DNA of 64,000 nt, taken from contig JAXDDX010000018.1 of assembly GCA_034670405.1 (NCBI GenBank), positions 248,501 through 312,500 of the forward strand, in the 5' to 3' direction. A program made the position numbers and the translations under genes. Shown here in pieces: positions 24,395 to 38,000 of the stretch. Positions within the stretch are counted from its first letter, which is position 1; each line of letters opens with the position of its first letter. The notes under the pieces are model-generated. The model was not told the origin of the DNA and ran no database searches. It saw nothing but the letters and a program-made list of their open reading frames with translations. Origin of the DNA: Hoplostethus atlanticus. Taxonomy: Eukaryota; Chordata; Actinopteri; Trachichthyiformes; Trachichthyidae.

Positions 24395-24982
24395 TTTATT
24401 TATACATTAATTTATTTATTTATACTTAAGTCAGTTTTGGCTCTCCATATTTACAACACGATATAGTAATAGGATACATCAAAGAGAATAGAAAATAAAT
24501 ATGAATATAGTAAAGCTGGGAAATTAGACCCTTGAAATTAATGTTGTTTATATCATGTAGTGTAAATTTGACTAATTTCCTGCACAAAGCTGCTAGACTT
24601 GGCTGCACATGATGTAACATTACTTACCATTTAGCTCTAGAGCTGCTCCAAGTTCAAATTTACTCAGTTTTGAGATAATGCTAGTCGCCTACTATCACTC
24701 AACATAGTGTATGCTAAAGTGTTAGCATGGAGCATCAAGTGAATGGACTACCAGGGACACGTGGATGATTTTGGAGTCTATTGCTGCCATCAAGTGTTCC
24801 TCTTAAACTCCAACTTCCGACTCCGGAAGTCATAAATATGACTGATCCATTGATCACTGTCAAACTGTTGTATCGGCCAATGAAAAACGTGCCCTAGCAT
24901 CGATACGCTCTGTTCTCCCTTGTATCAAGAGAATGTGACACCAAACTTTATTCAAAAATGTTGCTTTGCTTATCAGCAACAC

Positions 24983-25170
24983 ACAGGGGATGGACAAAAT
25001 AATGGAAACACCTATCAATATATGATTATCAGTAACTAATAAGGAGTAGAGCCACCATTTGCCACGGGTTGAGAGCGGAAAACAAAACGGACAACTTGAC
25101 TGAAGTGACCGCACCCTCGGGCTCCAGAAGTGTTTTCTCTGTCAAACACATAGATGGATAGATAGAACAT
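24983..25170. mobile_element. Tc1/mariner-like end (GGGATGGACAAAATAATGGA)
   Basis: The motif GGATGGACAAAATAATGGAA followed by ACACCTATCAATATATGATT, then GTAGAGCCACCATTTGCC, is a recurrent transposon end in fish. Only one end is seen. Confidence 0.45.
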
Positions 25171-26482
25171 CCAACCAAATAAAATATTGTGCTTGTTAAT
25201 GAAAAGAGGCCTTTGCTTGCCTTCTTGCCTTGTCCAACAAATTATATACAATCATCACCTCAAAACCAACAACAGCCAACAAGTTTTTTCAGTATTGTAT
25301 CTACGCATTAATGATAATTAAGTCATAGTTTTCAACCATTTAGAAACCACTGCTGGAGTAGTAACTAAATTAACTAAATACACTTTAGTTTTGTAACTGA
25401 AGGCTCCTTGTTCTTCTTTTGAGCAAATGCTATTGTCCACGAGATGTCGTACGTGTTTTACATTTGAGATTTTTTTTTTTACCTCGATGCATTCACGTGA
25501 GTCCTAAAAGTCACGATAGTAGGCGATTCCTCTAGGGATTCAAAGAGTGTGTAATGAGTTTATAGTGATGTGTTTTCTAGATTATAGTGTTGTTGTTATG
25601 TTTGTATAGTATCGTTTGTTTTACTATAGTTCTTAGGCAGCAAGAGTTCTCGGTTCTTCAGCAAGGGAAAATAAATCGTTTAGTAATACAAACTGCTATT
25701 CAATGTGTGCACACTGAAAAGCACATAGTGGTATATCCTGATCTTTCTCGGTGTATCAACATTAATGTACAATTTAATAAAGTGGTGAATGAGATGGTGC
25801 ACTAATATAGTCTACAATTACGCACAAATTAGGCTGCATGTTCCCTAATGAAAAATCACTAAGATTCCTATATGTTTTGCTGTGCTAATTGAGCTATAAT
25901 TCTTCTGGTCTGTATTGTATTGTATTGTATTTATTGTATTAATATAGTTGTACTGCGTTATTGTTCTTTCAAGTCATTTTATTATATATCCGCAATAATT
26001 TGTTGGATGCAATACGTTGAGGCAGGCAGTGTGCAGCACAGCCTGCAAAGCCTTGGCAAGTGGAAGAGCTAATAATTCATCTTAGTCTGTTAGGGGATGG
26101 TGATAGGCCTGCTATTTGCAGAGTTTCAAGTGGCCGCAGAGAAAGACTTGAACTGAGACGCACATCCAATGAGCGTTCCCAAAGACAACCCCCCTCCAGA
26201 AGAGATTGAATTTCCATATTTTTACACATGACGAGAATGCATAAAGTCCACAGAAGGCAGCAATCGACTGAACACACAGGTGGAGGATGGGACTGGGTCA
26301 TGACCAGGAGGAGTTTGCAATGAGTGGACTTGTAAACGCTGCAATGTTTTAGAGTACTGTGCCTTGGATTATACTCTTCATCTTGATGTGTGTCTCTCAC
26401 CGCTTCCACTAAATTTGCAGATTGAATATCATTTTGTTTTCTTTCCTGGTCATTGCATTCTTTATTGAATGCAAACATCGTC

Positions 26483-29400
26483 ATGTTTATCAGGACAGCT
26501 TTTCTCCTCTACTTCTCATTCTCAAAGCTTGTTTGTTGCATGGAAAGTGAACTTTGCTTCCCTATTAGACTGGATAACCAAAACCACGAGAAGAGGAATT
26601 TTGACAACGATGTGGATATCCTTCAGGGAAGACGTGTCCTGAAAATACATGCTTTCCAGCAGGATTTAGTGCTCGATTTACACCAGGACTCACATTTCCT
26701 TGCCCCCTCCATCTCTGCGCAAGACGCATTCTGGGTTTCTAACACCGATGTCACCACTGACCTGAGCCGGTGTTTTTACTCCGGTTATGTCAACGCAGAC
26801 CTATATTCCTATGCTGCGTTGAGCCTCTGCAAGGGTTTACAAGGCGCATTTGGCTTCCAAGGCTGGGAATATTTTATCAGCCCGGTCCAAAATGACACCA
26901 GAAGCGCCGAGAGCGCGCACGTTATCCGGCGCAGAACCAGCAGCAACCCGAAGCTCAACTCAACCTCTAGGTGCGCAGTGGAAAGCGGCATAAGTCCCCA
27001 GGTTGCGCAGTCGTTGGAGAAATACAAGCAACTGAAAGATTACAGTAATGTGACAGAAACGATGCTGAAGGGCATGGGCAGAGCCAAAAGGTTCGCTTCC
27101 ATTCCCAGATACGTGGAGACGCTGGTCGTGGCCGATGAGTCCATGGCGCAATTCCATGGAGATGACCTAAAACATTACCTCTTGACCTTGATGTCAGTGG
27201 CAGCTAGGCTCTACAAACACCCCACTATTCTCAACTCCATCAACATCGTAGTTGTGAAGTTCATGGTGATAAACGAGGCTGACAAAGGACCCAAGGTGTC
27301 GGGCAACGCAGCCATGACTTTGCGAAACTTTTGCACTTGGCAGAAAAAAATGAACAAGAATACCGATAAACATCCAGATTACTGGGATACAGCAATCCTG
27401 TTCACTAAGCAGGTAAGGGTTGGCTTTAACTGAGTCGACACGACACGTGTGGCATTTTTATAAAGCACAGCAAATAATAAAGCATGAACGTGCGCAAATG
27501 TGTTGATGAGATTTTTGCGCTTATATTTTTTCTGCATTTTTTCCCATATGATGATGATAAGAATAATATAAACAGTAGCCTATGTAAAGGATGTTTATAT
27601 CTGACAAGACAAGAGCTTGTTTTACCAAACAGACTTTACATGACACATTTCCACACAGCCACGTGATCAATGTCTGGTGCTCTGCCTTGATTAGTTTGCT
27701 CTCAAAACACTTTCTCCACCTCCGGTGAACTCCGAGACAAGGCGCACACACCACAGACGTTACAGGCCACCGATCCCATCAGAGCTTTGACACTGAGGAT
27801 AGGTCACAGATGGAAATGGCTGAACAGTGCTATTTGCTCTCCATGTATCCTTAGAGAGGTCGTTTTATAGCTTCCTGCACTCCCAGATATTTGGCAGATG
27901 ACACAGGTCAGAGTCAGAGATGAAGTCACTGCTAACATTCATTGCTCAATGTGTAACCCCACTAACCTATGATCAACTGTCTGCCTTGTGAAATCTGGCC
28001 CTCTTGGACAGATTTCACAGAGCATGGTGAAATCTTAACATGGGAGACTTGGAACACACTGGGTGAAACAACCTAGCAGATATGTTTCAGTAATGTTTAA
28101 TAAAGTTTGCCAGTTGTTCACTATACAGTCAAACGGTCACAGCTGGCAAGCATGAGGATGTTCGTGCATCTCCAGTAACAACCGAGGATGCAATTACAGT
28201 CTCAAAGCTTCCTCCAACAGAATGAAAACTCCAAAGGTAATGGAACACATGGACAGGGTCACTAATATGACAAGATCAGGTTAATACGCCGTATAAAGGC
28301 CTGTTTCAACTATAACTTCACCGAACTTAAGAACCCTCAGTGCCCCGAGGGATGAACCAGTTGGAAGTGTCTTGTTTCTTGTTTCCCTCAGCCATCCCGT
28401 TCTTCCTCCAGCTGTGGGTTTTCCAGCCCTACCCACCGCCTAGCTTGCTCTTCATTAAACAGGGCCCTGAAGGGGAGGAAGGGGGGTGAAGGGGGGTGAG
28501 GGGGGGGTTCCTGCGTGCATGTCAGAGATGTCATATCCCTCCATGTTTCACCCCCACCTGCTTGCCCCCAAGTCTGAAACTATAGTTGCTCCAGGAGGGG
28601 CAGTTCCCAACAGCTGCAGTCCGCCTGCACTGTTGCCTCTCCACAACACATTCTTCAGTTTTCTAGCATGTTTTTTTTTTTTCCGGTCATGACGCCTCAA
28701 AGATGGACACCACTTCAAGTACATGGACATGCAAAATGTAGGGCGTTACCTGGCTTTGGGGACACACGCAACAGTTTGGATGTCATGCACCGTGTCGCCA
28801 GTTTACATGACCCCGTTCACCAAACTGGACCACTCCTACAGACAGTGAGTCATTTGGCTGCGGTTTCTATATAAAGCAGGAAGACGGGCAACGAGGGATT
28901 CGGTTACTTGTTTGACGGAATGTTAGAATGGATAAAACGAGTGACCGAACCACTTTCATCACGGTGTGATTGTTGCTTTGACACAAACTATCACAAAGTA
29001 TCTCTAATCCTCTCCTTGGACTTTCACAAGTGTGTAGTTTACCATGAGTGGGGCAACAAAATAACAAATGTCAGAACATCAAAGACTCATATGCTTGTGA
29101 TTATATTTGCTTGTTCTACTCAAACATACAGCGGTGGTAGTAAAAGATATAATCAGATGTACACATAATATCACTTTGGTGTAGCATGCATATAAACATG
29201 CTCACTCCTTCCAGACTCACGGTACCTACAGAATTTCAACATTTTCAGTCAGTAACCTTTCTTGACAGGTCTGTGCACACCTATATGTCCATCGATTGCA
29301 CTGTGCACTGCTCATCAAATCGGCAACATCTTCCAAGACAATACTCAAATTTATGATGTGATGACTTTGAAATGCAGCCAGTGGCGTTGTTCTGGTTCGC

Positions 29401-32400
29401 CGTGGTTTCCTATGTGTCTTACATTTACTGGAGGGACAACCCCTTGTCCTCCCGTCTGTTTACCAGCCCACAGTGTAATTTGTTAGGTTTTATGAAGACC
29501 AACTCAGTGTTGTCCGGAGGCAACTGCGGTTGTCTTTTCAACGCTGCAGCCAGCTCAATTGTTCTGTGAAGTAATTTGCAGCATTACTCTGTTAAGTAAG
29601 TTACACAGGATGTTCATTGTTTGTGAACATTGTCTTTCACCAAAAGATTAGTAAGAGATTCGAACCATAAACCCGACAAATTTAAATTTCCCCTCAGAGA
29701 GAGGGCTGGTAACACTGTAACTCTACAGTAAGTTTGCTATTAACTTGCATGATAGACCCTGAGATACCCTGAGATAGAAGAATACACCCACATATTCCCA
29801 CATCTCATAAACCTTGTCTGTGATGTTGGTGCATCTGACCCATATTCTTCTAGTCCCCATAGTCGTCAGTGTCGTAAAGTTTACATACTGCTAGTTGTAA
29901 CTCTGAACATGTTCATTTTGAATGCACCCAAGGCCCTAGTATGTAACTTACCAGTGTCCTTTAGAGGCTGCACTGTTCAATGCATGGAAATCTCTGCACA
30001 AAATAAAATGGAAATATCTCTTTGCTGAGATAGCTAACATAAGTATTTTTTTTTTTTTAATCAAATGGCAGTAACACCAATGGAAAGATAGATGACAGAT
30101 GTGAGAAGTAGGTCATAGCAAAGAACAAACTCATTGACACTGCTGTTTCTTTTCTCCTGGTTGTCTTGCAGGTTTTATTTTTTTGTTAATAAATGGTCCC
30201 ACATACAGATGTCATCTGCACACATGAACACATCTGGATTTGATTTGCACTGGCCACAATTGTGGTTTATGCTGTAGATCATTTGTCATAGCGCTCGAGC
30301 TCTTCACTTTGCATGGGTGTTTTTAAATGTACAGTCAAAGCAGCAAAGGATCCTGGGGGTTGCAGGATTTAGGGTTGGAGTGAGACTGAGCCAATAAGCT
30401 TTTTTTTACCGTGCTTTATCTCTAATGGCTACCCACCAAGGTCCTGTGTGCCTGGGGCTGCAGAGACAGTTCTGTTCAGGGATTGGGCAGAAGGGCGTTT
30501 CTGTGTGGTGGTTACTCCCGCAGTTGTCAGTGAGCCCTGTGATTAGGAGGTTCAGTCAACTGCTCCAAATGGATACTCACTAGGATTGTGTTTAAAACCT
30601 CGCGGTGGAGAAATAGGTCATTTGGAAACTCTGCTTTTGGCTTGGAAATGTTATGATTGGGGATAGTTACATTACCTCATAGAAGAAGGTGTGCTCCAAA
30701 CACTCTTGCCCACTAAAAACACTTAAAGACTCAGCGGTGGAAAGCCTTGCCTAACGCTGTAGAATGTTTTCACAAACTATAGTTTCTATCATGTTATTAC
30801 TGCAACAAGCACAGAAAGTCAGTAACATGTTCAGCTGCTTTAACGCTGGCCAACGTAGCAATACAGTATGTACGTTTTGTTTCCTGGCCAGGATCTATGC
30901 GGCGCCTCCACCTGTGACACTCTGGGCATGGCTGATGTCGGCACCATGTGTGACCCCAAGAGGAGCTGCTCTGTGATTGAAGACGATGGCCTGCCTTCAG
31001 CCTTCACCACAGCTCATGAGCTAGGTGAGCCCAGCCAACACCATCCGTCACACAACACGCATTTCTCCCATAGTTTCCGATTGCATGTAAACAATCGAGT
31101 GTGCTCTCACCGTGTATGTGACATCTGCTTCTTCTCGACAGGGCACGTCTTCAACATGCCACACGACAACGTGAAGGCCTGCGAGGAGGTGTTTGGGAAG
31201 CTGCAGGACAACCACATGATGTCTCCCACACTCATCCAGATCAACCGTACCACCCCGTGGTCCCCCTGCAGTGCTGCCATCATCACAGACTTCCTGGACA
31301 GCGGGCACGGTGAGTCATCGCGACCCCTAACCCCGGTGATCGGCTGTACAGAGCCTGCAGAGCCTCACGGTGTGTTTGAAAAGGTGTGAAGCTAAGACAG
31401 ACGTGCTGTTATTCAGAGAGCTTGACGCCCCTGGCTCTCATTGGTTGGTAACAAACATCTAGTTTGGTGTTGGCAATGATTTGATCACATTTGGGAGAGC
31501 ACATGCTCATTCCAATATTCACAGAATCACAGAGCCTTGTCTGTTCTCGGCTCTGTTTGTCACTGAATCAAGATCTGACTTCCATGCAGTTGTTGAGGAG
31601 GAGCAGGCTCACTTTTTTTTGACATTTTTCTAGACTTCACCCCATTTTTTCCCCTCCTTAGTGGTGATGTGAGGGATTTCAGCATTCATCAATGCTCCAA
31701 AACATCTGCCTAACCTACTACGGTACTATGGTTATATAAAATACTGGAAAAGGACGGAAAGATAGAAATTCATTCTGTTGGATGCAGGTTGTTAGCCAAA
31801 CAGGACAGACCGCAGGACCTGACCTCAGAGCCATGCTGAACCTTTATTTTAAAACTGACCCACATCTGTCCCAAATTAGAGGGGTTGTTCCAGGGAGAGC
31901 CGCCACGGTGGTTTGGATAGTGAGGTGTAGTGCCCAATGTTTCCCATACAGGTTTGCTGCAAATAGAACAACTGCGTGCTCCTCTCTGTGTCCATTTCAG
32001 ACATTGTCTCAGTACAAAGAACACTAGCTGATCCACAGAGAGACACATAGCTGTCCAATTGTACTATAAGAATATTTTTGGCCTGCAGACAGTGATTTCT
32101 GTTTAATGAAAAACAAGCTAATGTTGTAACACGTGTTCTCCCGACCCTTCGTAAAGCAGTGGGGGGGAAAAGACACGTTGCCACACGTTTGAGGCAGTTT
32201 TCATGGAGTGCTGCACACAAAATGATTTGCAACCTTCATTGCCCCACCCTCACACAATGGCCATTGTTTTCAATGATTGCTCATTGGAGAGAGAGCGGGA
32301 AGGAAGAGGTGAGGTTCAGCTTGTTCTGTGCACTGTGGCCCGTAGCCTATACAGTTTGAGTTAATCAGTGCATTTTCCTCTGCCAAGTTTGCGATAAAAT

Positions 32401-34972
32401 GGTGGGACGCAAACGTACCACCAGTTCCAACCCATACACGCCACCTACTATGTCTGATGTGAATCCACCGCTCAAAGAATCCGAATGTGAACTGCTGACA
32501 GAGAGTGAACCATGTTTTTCTCCCAACTTCTTTTGGATGTGTGAATTCCCCTTAAGGGTGGGAAGTTGGGAGTTTTTCTGAGTGATAAAAACCCACCTCC
32601 TACAATCCTTCTCGTTCTATGATGTTGGTCTTTCATGTTTCCAAACACCTGCTCGTCAAACTTCTATTATTAGCTTGTTCCTGGAAAGGTTTCTGTGTGT
32701 CATTTATTGTAAATGGGGTCTATGCCTTTGACCCTTGCACTCCTGCCTAGTTGTTTGCGGTCTAGGAATTTAAGCTTATTCTATGGTTGCACTCGTTGCA
32801 AGTTGCTCTGGGCAGCAGCATCAGTTAAAGGCTTAAAATGTAAGTGTAACTTTAACCGTGGCCCTGTGATGGACTGGCGACCTGTCCTTCTGCCCAATGC
32901 ATGCTGGGATAGGCTGCAGCCCCCCCTGTGACCCTGAATAGGAATAAGCAGTTATGGAAAATGAACGAATGAACTTCAACCGTGCATCCCAAACACAAGG
33001 CAGCTGAATGTTGCACAGCAAGGATGGGGTTAAACATGAGGGGGCGAGTATTTGGGTGTGTAGAAGATTTAAGGGGGGGCAGATGTGCCCCCATCCTGTG
33101 TGTGTGTGTGTGTCTGTGTGTGGTATGGGGTGTGTGCAGTGAATCAACCAACAGTTTCTGAAGGTCTGCCTTCAAAGGGCCCAAATCACAAGGACACTGC
33201 CTGTTTAATCTTCCACCCTCCACCACACACAATTACACGTGCACATCCATGCATACTGTTCTGCATAGATAGGGATCCTTTTGCATGTTTCCTATGGGGC
33301 AGAGAAACAGAGGGAACGTGCTAAAACAGATAATTGAGGTAATGATGATAACGACGTGCATAGAAAGCATTGTTAAAGGAGAATTCCGGGATTTTTAAAC
33401 CTGGCCTCTATATCCACAAAATCGCCTATTATACCGCAAAATAGGCCCAAAAAGTTTCGGAATTGCTCCGGTAGATCGGCTCAGTCGGCAATCGCGAAAC
33501 GGGCTCAATGGCTGCAACGTAATCCTGTGGGGCAAGTGCGCGCGGTCAAAGTACGTCCACTAAAAGTGCTTGATTTTGCCACTGACAGGCTCAGATTGTT
33601 ATTTGTGTGTCTGACAAGGGTCTGACAACATTACTGAAAGGATCGCTACAGAAATAGACCTTTTTTTAACCAGAAAACTAAAGTCTAGCTTAAGGAGAAG
33701 TCCCGCTCTGAAATGGATGGTGGACAAAGGTAGTCTATAGCGAGAGGGTTCACTTGTTGCGGGAAGAGGACGGTAGAAACCTGACAAAGGTATTCTATGA
33801 AAGCTGCGCAAAGTCTTCCTCAACATTTTGTTGGCACAGTTCGGAAATGTGCGAAAACGAACCATTGTTGTTGTTTTTTATCTTTGGGAAAAAACAAATA
33901 CTCTAAACTACGCTTTCTATACTCCAACACACGTCTCCAACGCTGATTTACGTTTCCACCATCCTCTTCCTGCAACAAGTCATCCCTCTTGCTTTCATAG
34001 ATCACCTTTGTCACATTTCCACATCCTCTTCCTGCAACAACTCTGAACTCTGAACTCTGAAATCTCGCGAGAGTTGCGAATAACAGATGAATAACAATCT
34101 GAGCCTGTCAGTGGCAAAATCAAGCACTTTTAGTGGACGTACTTTGATCGCGCGCACTTGCCCCACAGGATTACGTTGCAGACATTGAGCCCGTTTCGCG
34201 ACTGCCGACTGAGCCGATCTACCGGAGCTATTCCGAAACATTTTGGACCTATTTTGCGGTATAATAGGCAATTTTGTGGATATAGAGGCCAGGTTTAAAA
34301 ATCCCGGAATTCTCCTTTAAAGATTTAGTTTGTAAATCTTTTAGAAAAGTGCTGCCTGCATGTCAGGGCATGTTGTCCCTCAAATTCTTGCTAGTTCGTT
34401 ACTGATAATGATGATTTCTATCTTAACAACTTGGCTACATACAAGTCCTGTCACAGCTATGACCTCTCTGTGAGAGAAATGTATGGATTTCCCCTGCAAC
34501 ACCAGATATTGCAGACACTCTCAACAACAGCTTTTCGCAGAGGAGCTTTATTTATGGATCACTGCCCATTCATGAAAAAGATTTTAGTGTTTGAGAAGCT
34601 CCATCTGTTGTTAAAGAAAAGCAATCATGTTGCTGATCTTGTGTCTCTCTCTTCTAGGGGAGTGTTTGCTCGACCAGCCGCAGAAACCCCTGGCCCTCCC
34701 TGACATTCTGCCTGGAGCATCCTACAGCCTGGAGCGTCAGTGTGTACTCGCGTTTGGAGAAACCTCCAAGCCCTGTCCTTTCATGCAGCCAGCATGCGGC
34801 CGTCTGTGGTGTACAGGAAAGACCCACGGCCAGTTGGTGTGTCAGACCCGCCACTTCCCCTGGGCGGATGGCACCTACTGCGGGGACGGACAGGTCTGCA
34901 TCCGAGGGGTCTGCTCTGACAAACGGGTCCAACATGTTAGGGTAAGGCTCTCACACACACACACCCCCCCCC

Positions 34973-35009
<37 letters not shown>

Positions 35010-38000
35010 AGAACTCTCTGGTTAGTGTAAAATGTGTCACGTCTATGAAGAGTGGAATATTGCCTTTGGAGACGACTGAGGGAGAAAGCGAGGCCCGTGT
35101 CGTTATACCTACTGTAATGATCCCCCGGTGTATGTTTCCCCAGGTGGACGGCCGCTGGGGCAAGTGGGGCCCGTTTGGATCCTGCTCGCGCACATGCGGA
35201 GGAGGAGTCCAACTGTCTAAAAGGGAGTGTAACAACCCCGTTCCGTCCAACGGGGGTAAATACTGCCAAGGGGTGCGAGTCAAATACCGCTCCTGCAACC
35301 TGAACCGCTGCCCCGACGCAGGTACGAGTTGCTCAAGACAGACAGCTATGTCCAATGACGTTTTCCCCTGCAGCGGTTCCACCTCTGACCTTCTGCAACC
35401 CTCTTCCCTCCCTTCTGTGTAGGGAAGAGCTATCGCGAGGAGCAGTGTGAGGCCTTCAATGGATTCAGTCTCAACAGTAACCGTCTCACCCCCTCTGTGG
35501 TGTGGGTGCCCAAGTACTCTGGAGTGTCCCCCAAGGACCACTGCAAGCTCATCTGCAGGGCTAACGGCACAGGTTACTTCTATGTCCTGGCACCCAAGGT
35601 AAGCACGCCACCGCACATTGTCATTGTCTCTGTGTGAATCAATGGAAAAATTATAAGAGAGATCTGTCATTTGAATAACTCAAGGCTGGATAGGATTCCC
35701 TCCTCAAATATGGATTGGATGCATTATGGTTACAGGTTGAGATATAGTCCCATAGTATTATGAAACAGTATGGTAGAGCCCCCAGAACCTATTACAGCAC
35801 TTCATATAGGAGATCAAGATATTAGTGAGTCTGTGTGGATGACCATGAACATAAATGTGCCTCATCCAGCTGCCTCAGGTCTCAGTGAACAGAGAGAAGG
35901 AAGGAATGAAGGGGGGAGGAGGAGGAGGAGGAGAGCTTATCTCTTTTAGATAGCGGGGTGTAGAGTGAGCTGGACCAGGAGTCTCAGTGACAGAGTCAGC
36001 CCCGTGGTTCACACTCCACTCTGTCACACTGGCTGAGGAGTAGTGGATGAGAGAACTCAGGGGGACGCTCATGACTTTGAACGAAAACAGGATTTCTATG
36101 TGCAGTTTAGCTCATATCTTGTATATTGGCATTGAACCGAAATGTTTCATTTGAGGTGACAGATGGCATGTCATGTGATGGAAAAATGTCTGGGTCAGGG
36201 TGCTCACAGCCTTGTTAGGCCAACTTATCAGTGACATATTTGCAGACATACTAGCGGTGAGGCTGATCTGGTTGACTGCCTCCCGTCAGGCTGGTCATCT
36301 GTTAGGGTCATGGAGAGGACCAAGGCCAGACTGCACAAAAACACTATCAGGTAGACAAACGTTTGGGAGGCTGTATTAAAAAGAACGTGTCTTAGGTCAT
36401 CCTGGTACCTGTGTGCTCATTGTATACCCTCTACACCAATATTTGGGAGGGCTGGTTTCAACGTTCGTCTTGCCTGTGCGCACATTCATTTAGAAAACAA
36501 GTTGGTATATGAGAGCTTTTCACAGTGGACCGTAATGAAGTGAGAGCTAAGAAGTTCACGCGTTGATAGGACAAATTAGAGGAACCTCAGAGGGATCTTT
36601 CACCTCTAAAGATTAGTTACGAACAGATGATGAGAAATGTGATAAGAAACGACTCCATGTAATGTGATATGTACAATTAAATGAATCTACAAAAAGTTAG
36701 AAAATTGCAAAAATAGTCTACCCTTGAAGAAGACTGCAGAGTGCAAGTGGGTCACAGTGGAAGATTTGTACATCAACAGTAAGAGAGCATCTGTTCATTT
36801 ACTCTGACATTATGTTGTACAGCCTTATGAACGCCTACCTATGTTTATCTGGCTCAGACTCAAGTACTGCTTCAATGATCACAGCATAAGGTATTTTACA
36901 CAAATCCCCAGAATGGCTGGGGAAATGTGGGCAGGGGAAGAAGAATGCTGTTCCTTCCCTCAACAGCCACTGTCGATGTGCCCTTGAGCAAGACACTTAA
37001 CCCTCAAATGCTTTTGGTTCTACCGCAGTGAAGCCATGGGCAGATTTCCATATGTGTACAATAAAGTTTCTATTCTATTCTCAGTCAACCTTCCCTGGAT
37101 AAGTCAAGGTTGAAGGATGTCACAGAAAGTGTGTTTGTACACTCCAGGTGGTGGATGGAACCCCATGCTCCCCAGACTCCACAGGAGTGTGTGTCCAAGG
37201 GAAGTGCATCAAGGCTGGCTGTGACGGTAAACTTGCCTCCAACAAGAAGTTTAACAAGTGTGGAATCTGTGGAGGTGATAACAAGGGCTGCAAGAAGGTA
37301 TCGGGCCTCTTCACCAAGCCTATGTGAGTAAAACCCTCCTTGTGATGGGATCAGCCTTTAGGGAATGTTGCTCTCGTCATCTTTCTAAAAATGAACATTA
37401 TTAATGTATCGTGTGAAAATGAAATGATTGAATGACGTAGATAACGTTATCAACGATAGCGTGAAGATATTGAATGTCATGTGTTTTCTCATGCAGACAC
37501 GGCTACAACTTTGTGGTCATGTTGCCAGTGGGGGCCGCCAACATAGACATCCGTCAGCGAGGCTACAAGGGCATGTTGAGCGACGACAACTATTTGGCGG
37601 TGAAGAGCAGCAAGGGCCAGTACCTGCTCAATGGGAACTACGTGGTGTCCGCTGTGGAGAGGGACATCATCGTGAAGAACAGCCTCCTGCGCTATAGCGG
37701 CACAGCGGGCATCTCTGAGACTGTGCAGGCTGTCAAGCCCCTGGGAGAAGCCCTGACGGTGGAGGTGCTGTCCGTGGGCAAGATGACCCCTCCTCGCATC
37801 CGCTACTCCTTCTACCTGGCCCGTCAGAGCAAGGAGGACAAGACTCTGAAGAAGGAGGGCCGTGCACACTCCCACAACAGTGTCCTGGGGGAGGATAGTG
37901 TCAAGGAGAAGGGAGAAGACATCCTGAAGAAGACTTCCTATAGCAAGGAGGGATCTGTTCCTGGGAAGTGGTTGTCTACAGGGTGGGACGAGTGCTCGGT

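Larger units (their letters stand above)
31310..34657 (+). other. adamts15: adamts15 intron 3
   Basis: A 3.3-kb intron running from GTGAGT to TTCTAG. It contains an L2-type tail (32866-32975), a TG microsatellite (about 33097-33122) and the foldback element at 33373-34320. Confidence 0.75.

Noticed and set aside
26077-26484. 135-codon minus-strand frame ahead of adamts15
   Set aside because: No family resemblance and no splice or promoter context; it overlaps the probable adamts15 5' UTR.
34951-35670. 239-codon minus-strand frame
   Set aside because: It is antisense to adamts15 exons 5-6 and includes the translated CA repeat.
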